Source: Gossypium raimondii
Lineage: Eukaryota > Streptophyta > Magnoliopsida > Malvales > Malvaceae
Direction of reading: 5' to 3'
DNA: 64,000 bases
NCBI RefSeq assembly: GCF_025698545.1
Contig: NC_068575.1
Location: forward strand, 60,273,980-60,337,979
A model generated the notes under the pieces. The model did not search any database, was not told the origin of the DNA, and saw only the letters and a program-made list of their open reading frames with translations. Numbering within the stretch: position 1 is the first letter of the stretch; each line of letters starts with the position of its first letter. Made by a program: the position numbers and the translations under genes. Below are positions 19,701-30,779 of the stretch, one piece after another.

Positions 19701-20731
19701 TACACTAATTGATATGTAATGGGCCATAGAAAAGTAAACCAGTCTTAAAAACAAGACGTACTAGAAGCAGCGATAAAAGATGTCAAAATATAGAACTTGA
19801 AATGCTAGAAGAATACTAAGCTTCATTGAAAGAATTATAAAATTACACAAATTCAGTCATTGAAAGAATACTGACCTTGCATTCTGTCTGGCCTGGTTTC
19901 TCTGTTGATTCATCATTTTCCTTTAAATTTTCCTGATCGCCCTTCAAACATCATAAATCCCAAATACCCAGAATTAAAGAAGTCAGCACAAAATCAATAC
20001 GTACACGTCTGTAGCAAACAAGCCAATCTTAAAAAGAGTAGAAGAAATATAAATAAATAAATATATATATATATATAACAAATATCATAGTAATATAGCA
20101 ACAAATATAAAAAGAAATCAACAGGAAGCCAAAAAAGCTCCTATCCAGCCAAAGGAAGAACGTTCTTAGAACATGTAAAAATAAAATGAAAAAAAATAAA
20201 ATAAAATGAAAGTTATAATAAGGTAAGAAAAAAGACCTGGTTCTTCCTTCGAACAGGGTGATTGAACTTGCAATTAGATCCAAATTTGCAAAGTCCAGTT
20301 TTCATATAATAGGCGCAATTCTCAGCGTCCGGTCTCACCGGAAAATGTGACCTCACTCCTTCAAACCTCTTCCCGTTTTCACCATCATTTTCGTTCTCGT
20401 TTTTCTCCTCCTCATCTTCTTTTTCCTCGGCAGCGCCAGCATCAGCTTCATTGTAATCATTGTCGCCTTTTCTCTCCCCATCATCTTTCGTCTCAGCAGC
20501 CGCCACCGCCGCCGCAACCTCCTCCTTCAAATCGAGGTCCTGCAACTGCTGCTCGAGATTGCTTTCGTCGTGCCCGGTTCCCTCAGCCGCGCGATTAAGA
20601 TCAGACGGTGTCGGTGAGGCGTCGGGATTCGGAGTCGGATCCGAATCGGGAGAGAGATGCCCTAAAGTGTTAAGGGCGGAATCGGCGAGAGCAGTCGTAT
20701 CGGAGATCGGAGCTTCTTCAGATTGTGACAT
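16723..20731 (-). CDS. CCCH zinc-finger protein with five fingers (ZC3H43/67-like)
   Basis: Predicted nucleic-acid-binding protein of the plant non-TZF CCCH group. Six exons: 20237-20731, 19876-19941, 19461-19580, 19017-19298, 17452-17724, 16723-16929, joining in frame to 480 residues. Five C-X8-C-X5-C-X3-H fingers can be read: about residues 139-158 ([20 protein letters not shown]), 186-205 (split across exons 2 and 3), 232-251, 371-390 and 417-436. The first about 130 residues are acidic and low-complexity, with long Glu/Asp/Asn and Ala runs. Several fingers are preceded by a (V/Y)P(V/P)RPG-type lead-in. The layout of one finger per exon, plus the acidic N-terminus, resembles Arabidopsis C3H43 and C3H67; such proteins bind RNA or DNA, but the target is unknown. 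The start is the ATG of MSQSEEAP; an upstream in-frame ATG-less stretch was not included. Intron 4 is 1.3 kb with nothing recognisable. Confidence 0.92.
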
Positions 20732-20869
20732 TGTAAATCCACATTTCAAAACCCTAATTTCAGCAGAAGAAAATGAGAAACGAAGAAAGAGAGAAAGAAC
20801 GAAAAAGATCAAAGCTTTGTTATCGGGAAATGGAAGTAGAAAGAGAGTGTGAACAAAAAGGCAAAGAAG

Positions 20870-21666
20870 AGAAGAAAGAAAAATAAAGATATTAAAAATT
20901 AAAAATAATATTTTATTTACTCTCGTATTCGTACGTTTTTATAACATACGTAAATGACCGTCGTATGTAACGTATACTTTTTTGGCCTTTCTGTAAAAGT
21001 ACTTTTAACTGTTATTCTGTCTGAAACTCGACACACTTTTTATGTTCTAGGGACTCATTTAACTTCTTCTTTTTCAATTTCTTTTAAGAAACCGTTAATA
21101 TGATATGGTTTAATAAATATGCAATAAATACAATAAAACACATTTAAATATGAGTAAAAATACAAAAAGAGAGTCTATTTGTTGAACACTAAAAAACTTT
21201 TAATGGAGGTTGGTGTTATAAAAGTGAAAAGAATTTCAAATCAAAAGTAAAAACTATTAAAATTATAATAGTAGCAAAAATAATTTTAAATACTAGAAAT
21301 CCTACCGTGCATGTATTTGTGTAAAATTACGGATTTAAAATATAAATATGTGTTTAAAAATAAAATATAATAAATATTAAAATATATGGTTTAAAATTAA
21401 TTAATCATAATAACACATGAAGTATGTACGGTATTAAAATAAAAAATTAGATTAAATTGTGAGTAAAATGAAATTTAAACACATAAATACATCATATTAA
21501 CAATACTAAATGCTTTACAATTGTTTATCATGGTGTTGTCATTAATTACGAGTTAGTGTCGAATTAATTTGTGACAAGTTTAATTAACAACATTATTAAT
21601 ATGTACAACTAATTGAGATGATAAAGTGTGCATATTAAAATAAAAATATATAAAAAATATTGAAAT
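20870..21666. repeat. Left part of an old dispersed repeat
   Basis: About 21280-21671 is AT-rich and shares blocks with 49000-49330: a run of ATTAAAATAAAAA, CATGGTGTTGTCATT (here) versus TATGGTGTTGTCATT (there), and a following TTAACAACATTATTAATAT-like stretch. The family appears to continue beyond the solo LTR at 24545-24760, which was therefore inserted into it. About 20870-21280 is the CCCH promoter side and shows no other feature. Confidence 0.5.
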
Positions 21667-21671
21667 AAAAC

Positions 21672-24539
21672 TGTAACACCCCTTACCCGTAATCGACGCC
21701 GGAATAGGGTACGAGGCATTACTAAAACACATACACTTATATATGTATTAAACCGAGTTACAAAATTTCATCCAAATTAAAACTTTTTTAAATTATTAAC
21801 GTGCTTTTATAATTCTTTACAACCTATCATTGAAAAATTATATTCATAATAAATAGAGCCTATAAGACTCGATACAAACTCATTCATATACTCAATTTAT
21901 CCATAAAATTATTTCAACCTTGAATAATCAATGATTAATTCACAAGCAATAATAATTCAATGTTTTGTTTCAATTCCATTCAATTCATAACTCTTCGTGT
22001 TCACAATTCAAATTAATTTCGCAATCCAATTTGCATTTCAATACCACAATAATTCTTTTAATTCAAATCATATCAATAATAATTCCCATTCAACTCACAA
22101 ACAATTCAATATCGATATTTACCTTATTTTTATTACTAAGCATATTATTCAAAATTTCAGCAATTGCTATTAATAAATTCAATACCGATACGAATTTACT
22201 ATTCAATTCGGCGTCCATCGATTATAAACGAGCATATGAAAAATTATACACGAATCATTCGTATATATTTTTTTCCTCCTCCTCCTCTCCATTCCACACA
22301 CTTAGTGTACATAACACTCTTAGAAATAGCATTCTCTATAATTTCACTATTCATTCAACTTCAAGCAAGCTGTCTAGTCAAGTTACAGTCACTAAATTAT
22401 TTTTATCCGAAGCTACAGAGCTCCAAATTAAGTTTCGTTAATTTTCCCCGGAACTAGACTCACATATCTTCTTACCATAAAATTTTCATAATTTTTGGCT
22501 TGGCCAATTAGTACAGTTTATTCATTAAAATCACCCTTGTTTCACTACTTAACATCTCTGACATCTCTTCACTAAAAATGAATTGTCTTATTGTACAAAA
22601 TTCGGATGATATTTTCGTTTGTCGCATTTGAAAATAGACTCATTAAGGATTCTAAGCATATAAATTATAACTTATAATTATTTTTGTACAATTTTTAATT
22701 ATTTTCTAAAGTCAGACCAGAGGATTCCGAAATCAATCAGACCCTGCCTCACTAAAATTCAAATATCTCAAAATGTATAACTATTTTGCTTGCTCTGTTT
22801 CTATTATGTAAAAATAAGCTCATTCAGCTTTCATTTCATACGTTATTCACTCTCTAATTCAATTTCCATCGTTTTTGGTAATTTTTCAAAGTTACACAAC
22901 TGCTGCTGTCTAAACTGTTTTGTTGTAAAATGTATTCTTTCATAATTTCACTTTTTCACTTTCTCAATTCCATTGAATTTATCACATCTCATTCCAATAG
23001 TTCATTTCAATTCATATACAATCCATTCAATTTATCACTATATGCAAAGCAATCCAATTTCTCATTTCTAATTTCAAGTCAACCTTCAATTCAATTCCAC
23101 ATATACATATTCATCGTTCAATTACACCTAGTCAATTTCCCGATGAATTTATCGGAATAAAAGTAGATTTCTCGGTGGCCTACATACAGTCTGTACCACC
23201 TTTATGTAAAAACAGAATATTGGTGGCCTGCACACAGTCCGTGCCACCCTTGTATCTTATTAGAATATCGGTACGCATAGTAGCCTGTACTTAATTCGTG
23301 CCACATATGCGACCTATCAGCCTGGTACACGTAGTGGACTGCACTTAGTCCGTACCACACGTGACCCAATTACGATCATTCATATCTTTTCTATTCCGAA
23401 GTTCAATCGGGAAATTCTTACTTTTCAATATTTTACCAGTTCTTCTCTAACCAAGCTTAATTCATAATTTGTATCAAATATTTGTTCCACGTATACTACA
23501 TATTTTAAATAAAATAACAAAACGCTTAAGCATTAATAAAACAATATATTATCTACATACAAACTTACTATCATATTTTCAAGATCAATTTCTAGCCTTT
23601 CACCACTTTTAACAACACATTTAACCTATTTAGCACTCATATTAATCAATTTGATCCAAAATTATACTTTAAAAATTACATTTTGCCCTTAAACTTTTGT
23701 AAAATTACAATTTTACCCTAGGCTCAGTAAAATAATTTTTATTCAATTTCCTTACCTTTTAAGCCTAGCTGAATCATTTTCATAACTACAGCAGTCCATG
23801 ATTTTCATTAATTCATACACTTACATACAATTTACAACTTGTTACAAATTAATCTTGTTAAGCAATTTCACCGAAAATCACTTAATAAAAGTTGTTTCTC
23901 TAATAAAAAAACATGTATAATCTACCATTAACCATCAAAATACACAAACTTCTAACATGGGTCAAAACCTAGACCTTCATCATATCTCAAATAAATGGTA
24001 GAAATTGGTAGATCATGTTACAAGAATCTCAAAAACATGAAAATCATTAAAAACGGGGCAAGAACGACTTACAAAAAAGCTTGAAAGCTTGAACCAAACC
24101 TTAGCCATGGCTTCCATGACATATTCAGCCAGCCCATGGAGAAGATGAACCAATTTTTGGCTATTTTGGCCTTTTTTAATTCTTTTAATTACTAAATGAC
24201 CAAAATGCCCTTAACTTAAAAAATTATATTTCACCTATTTCATGTCCATTTTTGTCCATAAGTTAACCAATGGTCTAATTACCATTTAAGGACCTCCAAT
24301 TTAAAATTTCATAACAATTGGATACTTCTAACATGTAGAACTCAACTTTTACACTTATCACAATTTAGTTCTTTTGGCTAAATTGAGTGCCCAAACGTCG
24401 AAAATTTTGAACGAAATTTTTACAAAATTATTCCGTGAAATTGTGGACCATAAAAATATAATAAAAAATAAAATTTTTCTCGTCAGATTTGTGGTCCCGA
24501 AACCACTGCTCCGACTAGGCCCAAAATTGGGCTGTTACA
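21672..24539. mobile_element. Solo LTR of an LTR retrotransposon
   Basis: A 2,868-base unit starts TGTAACACCCC and ends GGGCTGTTACA, giving the TG...CA ends and a short TGTAACA/TGTTACA inverted repeat typical of LTRs. It is flanked by an exact 5-base duplication, AAAAC, at 21667-21671 and 24540-24544. No internal coding domains, primer-binding site or second LTR are present, so it is a solo LTR left by recombination between two LTRs. The perfect duplication suggests a fairly recent fossil. The family is probably Ty3/gypsy-like, by resemblance to abundant cotton LTRs; that assignment is from memory. Confidence 0.85.
23165..23370. repeat. Four-unit short repeat inside the solo LTR
   Basis: Four imperfect units of about 30-60 base spacing each pair a block such as GGTGGCCTACATACAGT with a block such as CTGTACCACC or CCGTGCCACC. 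Each unit could fold on itself because the two blocks are partly complementary (GGTGG/CCACC). Confidence 0.6.
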
Positions 24540-24544
24540 AAAAC

Positions 24545-26100
24545 TCTGTTGAGTGGTAAATTAAATATTTTACCAATCCAATTGGTGTGGGTTTAAATCT
24601 CATCATATGTATATTTTTATTGATTATTGTTAAATTAAAAAGACTAAAATATCCTAAAATAATAAAACTTATTTTAATTGTGCAAAAATATTTTCATAAT
24701 TTTCTAACCGAGTTGGTGAAACTAATTCAGTTAGGAAGTTAAATAGTAGTATAGATATAAAATTATTTATTTTTGTTTTACCCGCTAAAACTAATTACAT
24801 TTTGATTGAAATGATACCAAGATTACTTACTCCAAAAGTTAAACTTCCACAATCAATTCTTACCTCCAGATAAAATTTTATCACTTTTTATGCTTAAATT
24901 TTTTATTAATAACTATATCCTTAAAATAAAAAATAACTTAAAAATGTAAGCAAGTGTTAAGTGTAATGATAAAATACACTGTATCAAATAAAGAATATAT
25001 GTTCAAACCTTAAATATAACATTATTGAGAAGAGCAACCATGAATTATTTTTAAATTAATAATATCAATATATATTACACTTTTATGCTCCGATGCCATA
25101 GGTTGAATTTGGTATTCAATTCAGTTAATATTTTTAGTTTTTTAAGCGGATTATAATAACTAGATTTGAGTTTCAATTTTTCAATGTTACTTTAGATTAT
25201 AAATATTTTATAAATAATTAAATTTCCAATTAAATACAAAATTCATAACTAATATATACTATTTTTACAAAAAAAATTATATACAAGTTTCAAATTATCA
25301 TGAAAACGACATGTAAGAATGCGGCCAAGAAACATAGAGATAAATATCTACACACGTATAGGATGATTAATGACTATCATGGGGCACATAAAAGAAAACG
25401 AGGGAAAAAAGAGTTTGTTCCTTGCTTTGTCATTAGTTCTAATTACGTTGACTGTTTTGGGTATACAATCCAATAATTGGATTAAGATTTGATTAAACCT
25501 ACTGACACTGAGACACATAAATAAGACAAGCAATATAAAATTTAAATACACTTTCAAGGTATGTTGGAAGGAAATGAGTACCGGATTGTATAAAATAGAA
25601 TCGTCACGTTATTATGTATTTTTATTAATTATTTAATGTTATTTCAATATTTTTTTTCATGTCATCGACACATTTTTTTAGTTTTTTTTTTAACCTGAAC
25701 TTTAAACTCTAGACGCTTGTGATCTTAGATTTATGACCTAAAGTTTAAGGTTTAAGATCTAGAGTCCATATCTGGAGTTCAAGATTTAAAGTCTAAAATT
25801 TAGGGTCTAAGATTTAGAGTTAGAGTCTACAATTTAAGGTTGAGGATACAGGGTTCAAGGTTAAGCTAAAAGAACATTGAATAATCATTAAGGGATACAA
25901 GATGATGTGGTAGTTCTTTTTCATACAATTCTTTTCCACGTTACATATTAGGAAAAAGAAAACTTGAATGGAGACACAAACTTGGAATATATTCATTATT
26001 TTGGCAAAGTAAATGTTACAAATGTATGGCAGTAGCCAAAAGCACACATCAAACCAGCAATCTAAGCCTTCAACAACAAATACCAATCATAAAGTAAGTA
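24545..26100. other. AT-rich spacer, right arm of old repeat and telomere-like words
   Basis: About 24545-24760 continues the old repeat interrupted by the solo LTR; compare GAGTGGTAAATTAAA here with GAGTGGTTAATTTAA near 50975. About 25635-25870 carries degenerate TTTAGGGT / TTTAAGGT words and a left border similar to the element at 30340-30775. The last part is the 3' flank of the SEO gene. No coding gene is supported. Confidence 0.5.
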
Positions 26101-26160
26101 AAATTAACCCAAAAGTAATTGTTTATTCTGATTTTCTAAGCAATTTTAATCCAACGGCTT

Positions 26161-28665
26161 TCATTCATCACAGCAGCGGTACATGAAATACATCTCCATG
26201 GTACGTCCACACTCAGCACACACCACTGTCTCCGCAATTCCCCCACTGATTCCCGGAAGGATAAGCCGAGTGCAGTGATGCTCGTCGGCGATCCCTTCCA
26301 AGTGCCCACGGATTGCCGAGATGAAACCCGATACTCGTGCCATGTCTTCCCATTGCTCGAAGCTTTGAATGGCGTTTAAAACTTTGTCTCCTTTGGCTCT
26401 CACCATATTGGTCCCTGAAAAAAACACTGCCCACCCTTGTTCGCTGCCGTCGTATCCAAGTAAGGTCATCACTTCTTGCTTTATAACATCGATTTCGTTG
26501 GTCTTGCCTTGTTGTGTTTTCGAGAACAACATGCTTTCCAATCGTTTCCAGAAGAACCAAACATTGGCATCTTGCCAAGCGTGACTAAGCTGCCTTTCGT
26601 TGATTAAACCCGTGATCTTTTTCACCCGTTCCTTGGCGTTGTTCTTTCCGACATAAACCATCTCTAACCCAATGCCGAGAAACTGTGCAACGTTTTTTGT
26701 TGCAGAAGTGAAGCTTTCGATCCATTCCATTTCTTCTCCACCATACAAACAAATCACTTTCTCTTGTCGTACCTGAAAAGTCAAACGAGTTCAGATTAGT
26801 CATTTATAAATATAAACTCATTTACATAATAATTATAGGTAAGGATGTGTACCCAGTTAGATAAGTTTGGTTCAAGCCCATCGACAAGCAATTCAACAGT
26901 CCAAGCCTCAGCTTTCCAGAGACTTGCTTCTCTGTCGGTGGTGAAAGGAAAGGCGGTATTTCCCCATATCCACAACATGTTGAGTGCATTGGGGCATGTC
27001 ATTTTCCCTAGTGGATCCAACGTTACCACGATCGGCTTCTTCACGAAATTCCATACTTCTCTGGTGTACTTAACAACAGCCGGTTCGATAATGGAAGGAT
27101 GGTTCACAGTATACCACGGCATCATCGATTGCAGACTCAAAAACTTTTGCTGATAGCTATCATTCCAAGCCGATCTGTCTACAATCGGGAGCCATACGAT
27201 CTCATAGTTAACCTCAGAAGCAACTCGGTCGTATTTATAAAGGGATTCGAGAACCTGAATCTCTTCGTGGGTGATATCGAGATCAGAAATCAGCAGCAAA
27301 ACATGCTTTCTTCTCAGTACCTCGATATGAACCTGTTTGATTGATACTGTTAATATAAATATCCGATTTGATGGGTGGAAAATAATGAAATGGGGGTGTC
27401 TGAAAACGAACCTTGGTCTTATCCGGACCCAAGAGAGAGTGAGGATCTTCCTTGCTGAGTGAGAAAATTTTGAGGAGAATCTTGGAGTTGTCGAGTTGAG
27501 GAGTTCCGAAACTGTGCTTTAGGCCTTCATATGCTTCTGTTTGCTTCTTCTCATCTGCAATATTAAATGATCTTTGTAAACCATTTCTCACAGTAAGTTC
27601 AGTAAGTAAAGGACTGACCAATATGCTGATGACAAAGATGCAAAATCTTTTGAAGGTGTTCATGGATGCTGCAGACTTTATGGGCCAAGCTTGATAGTTC
27701 CCATGCCTCCGACGTCGATGTAACGAACCTTAAAGTGACCGGAAAAAAATCAATTACAGGTAAGGTCATCACTTTGGGCTGATATATACATGGAGAAAAC
27801 ACAAGCAGATGGAGTGTAACTCACTCATATCTCATGCCAACAAGGCTCGTAATCTGCGCAGCACAAGCCACAACGCTTCGGATAGTCCAGTAAGCAGCTG
27901 TGGGGATATGAGCCACTGCGATCGACAGCGGCGGCACGTCGCTGGATATGTACTGAGAAGGTAACTCGGTGAACTCGACGATGCACTTGGTTACTTCCAT
28001 CATTGCCTTGATGAGTTTGTGAAGTGCATCGAAATGGGGTTTCAGTGTGTGGGAATACTCTAAGATATCCGGTAGTTGTTTAAGTAGCGCCACGGATTTG
28101 GCGAGTGAGTTCGTAGTGCAGAGTTGAAGAACCAGCCAACATTCCCCGAAGTTCACGGCGAAAGCGGCTAACGTTAGCACCACTTTCGCGTCCCATGAAT
28201 AGCTTGAAAGCGTGTTGAGAAGCACCATTGTTGTCGCATGAGCGTCGCCTCCGCCCGAGCACTTGCATGATATCTGCAAAACACATTTACAATACAATTA
28301 TATAATATTATCCCTCGGTAAACATTCGACGGCATCGGGAATTTAGATGTAAAGAAAAAAGAAAGTTTTATCACCCTTGGAAAAGAAAAGAAAGTGCCAT
28401 AAAAGGATACATGTCACAATCAGCGAAGGTATATGTTTATTACTGCATAAAAGGGCACTGTAATGAACATATAATAAAGGTTGATACTTTTAGAATTTAG
28501 AGTTGGCGTAATATTTTTTAAAGTTTTTTTCATATATTTAAAGTATCTTTAATGCCAAATTACCTCGCAGGAGATCTTGTGAACAAGAAAAGCCAATGCT
28601 TCAAGCATGCCATTGCTATCCATAGTTGCGGAGCTATCATCAATGGCATCCATGTGCCCTTGTCC

Positions 28666-28703
<38 letters not shown>

Positions 28704-28980
28704 AGAGATTGAAATACCAATTAAAAACTATACGTTTAATGACTTCGAATAAAAGTGGGAAAACTTGAGACTATACATTTAGGGCATGATGATCAATGGT
28801 AGGAGTGAGATGGCGCAAAACGTTGTCAATGACTTGGAGAATGGGTTTGACATCGAGAAAACGACCATCGGGCGAATGAGTGGACTGAATTTGCTTCATC
28901 ATTGCACTGTCATCCGATGCTGAGAACATCCGTCGCTCACTTCTCATCAGTTGCTGTGAGTGTGAGCTTTGGGTTGCCAT
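26161..28980 (-). CDS. SEO: Sieve element occlusion (SEO) protein, forisome/P-protein family
   Basis: Structural phloem protein of dicot sieve elements; family members form the P-protein filaments or, in legumes, forisomes that plug injured sieve tubes. Seven exons: 28777-28980, 28564-28668, 27825-28273, 27619-27728, 27412-27554, 26853-27332, 26161-26772, joining in frame to 700 residues, normal for the family. An N-terminal SEO domain begins about residue 30 (SPDGRFLDVKPILQVIDNVL). A central thioredoxin-like segment shows VLLLISDLDITHEEIQVLES, EIVWLPIVD and KPIVVTLDPLGK. The C-terminus has the family's cysteine motif, CAECGRTMEMYFMYRCCDE. No signal peptide is seen, as expected for cytosolic P-proteins. 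The exon 2 acceptor directly follows an AT microsatellite. Which SEO subfamily it belongs to cannot be settled by eye. Confidence 0.94.
28669..28702. repeat. AT dinucleotide microsatellite at an SEO splice acceptor
   Basis: About 15 TA units run from 28671 to about 28700. On the gene strand they end directly in the AG that precedes exon 2 of the SEO gene (exon start 28668), replacing a pyrimidine tract. Confidence 0.8.
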
Positions 28981-29052
28981 CTTTGGAGGGATGGTTTTTT
29001 ATTTATTTTAAAAATGTGATTTTGTGGTTTGTTTAAGGAGCATTTGCTGGGG

Positions 29053-29059
29053 TTATATA
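29053..29059 (-). promoter_or_regulatory. TATA box of the SEO gene
   Basis: TATATAA on the minus strand lies about 75 bases upstream of the SEO start codon at 28980, in a stretch less AT-rich than the wider spacer. Confidence 0.5.
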
Positions 29060-29060
29060 G

Positions 29061-30339
29061 TGATGGGGGTAATGGAATAAAGTCCCCATTGAATTGGGGT
29101 ATCTTGCTTTGCTTGCTAGACGAGTTCTAGATAAAGCTAAAGGGCTTCTGTTTTTAAAATGAAAATGTTAGCCAGTAGTAGCCATGATTGGCCCCTAACA
29201 CTGCCTAAAGATTAAAGAGGCCGGCGGCAGTGGCATGGGGATCTACCCTGCTCTTTCCAGTCAGAAGGCATCAACGTTTGTGAATAATAGGGGAGTGTAA
29301 TCAAATCCAGATGGGTTTGAGCTAAAACTGAAATTAGAGATTTGGAATTTATTTGAGTTCCATATGTTTATTCTATTAACAGATAGCTGGATTCAATGCT
29401 GAATTTTAAATTTAATTATTTGTTCTCAAGTATAATAAGTTGAAAGTTTTGAATATTAATTTAAAAGAAATTTTGACTACAATTAAGAGTTATTTAAATG
29501 TGGTTGGAGTGGTCGATTTAGTCTTAGCTTGATTGACATGAGGATTATTGTCAATACAAGAGGATATGTGTTCAAGTGCGTATTATCCTCCTATTTATGG
29601 GTTGAAGACTATAGATAATTTTAGACATCCTCTTAAAAAGAACATATATAATGAGAGGATAAAATAACGTTAATTCAAACTTTAGAAATCAATATTCATG
29701 AACCCTAAATATAACTAGTAAAACGAATAACATTTAATTTCCTCTCGAGTTAGATTACTTAACGATTTAATAGACTCAATTCTTATAAGTCTGTTCAAAT
29801 TAAAATCAAATAATAAAAATATTTTCATTTAAATTTAATTATATAATATTTATTTTAATTTTAAACTTACATAAAGCCGAGCTACTCGTGAGCCTATGAA
29901 CACCTCCACATCTATATCTTAATCCTCAAGGCTCAAACAGTTTCTTATTTCGGATTAAAGCTAAAGATAAACTTTTGTAATTTAATATAATCCCTGCAGC
30001 AAAAAGTTCATGGAGACTGGTTGATGATTTCATTAATTAATTGCATGGTGTCGTGTATTAACGACAATTCTAACACCATTTTTTTAAAGAAACTATTTGA
30101 CAACTTTATTTCTTATTTTAAGTGAAAGTATTATTTATGGGAATAAATTATATTAGGTAATCCTAAAAGGATTATTTTTATACATTAATAAAATAATGTT
30201 ACGTCATCAAATTTTAAAGATAACAAAGTAATGATTAATTTTTAAATTATAAACAAACACCTTTTTTTCTTTTACGAACTTTAATCATTTTGTTTTTCTT
30301 TCCATAAGTTAATATTTTTTTTATTTTTTTGCAACCAAT
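29061..30339. other. SEO upstream spacer
   Basis: The first few hundred bases are the SEO promoter side. Beyond about 29300 the sequence is AT-rich with no gene, RNA or clear repeat that I can support. Confidence 0.4.
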
Positions 30340-30775
30340 TTTTTAAAAAATTAGTATTTTTTGTGCAATTTTTCCACACCATTGACACATAATTTTGGTA
30401 ATTATTTTACCATGAACCCAGAACCCCGAGGTTCAGGGTTTGGGTTTGAGAATTAAGGTTCAATATTCAGGTTCGAGTTTGAGATTCGGGATTCACGATT
30501 CAGGTTTAGGGTTCAAGGTTACGAGTTTGGGCTTAAGGGTTTAGGGTTACAAGTTAAGGTTCATGTCTTGGTTTAGAGTTCAAGGGTTTGAGGTTACGGG
30601 TTTGGTGTTCAAGCTTAGGATTTTGGGTTTAAGGCTTTGAGTTAAGAGTTCGAGATTCTAGATTTAGAGTTCATGGTTTTGAATTTGGGGTTTAGGGTAA
30701 AAAAATTTACCAAAACTATGTGTTAATCACATGTAAAAAATCGTGAAAATGTTATTAAATAATTCGAAATGAACA
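30340..30775. mobile_element. MITE-like element carrying degenerate telomere-type repeats
   Basis: About 30420-30710 is a run of variants of GGTTTAGGGTT (for example GGGTTTAGGGTTACAAG, GGTTTGGGTTT) with no fixed period. On the left lies ATTGACACATAATTTTGGTAA and on the right the near inverse, TTACC.AAAACTATGTGTTAAT; the inverted match extends about 60 bases. This suggests an old non-autonomous DNA element that captured or amplified telomere-like words. A second locus at about 25635-25870 shares the left border and similar words. Confidence 0.5.
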
Positions 30776-30779
30776 TGAA

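Noticed and set aside
20347-20852. Two plus-strand open frames opposite the first CCCH exon
   Set aside because: Antisense shadows of the acidic low-complexity exon; His/Ser/Pro-rich translation mirrors Glu/Asp codons.
21965-22457. 158- and 97-codon open frames inside the solo LTR
   Set aside because: AT-rich chance frames; LTRs of this kind do not encode protein and no domain is visible.
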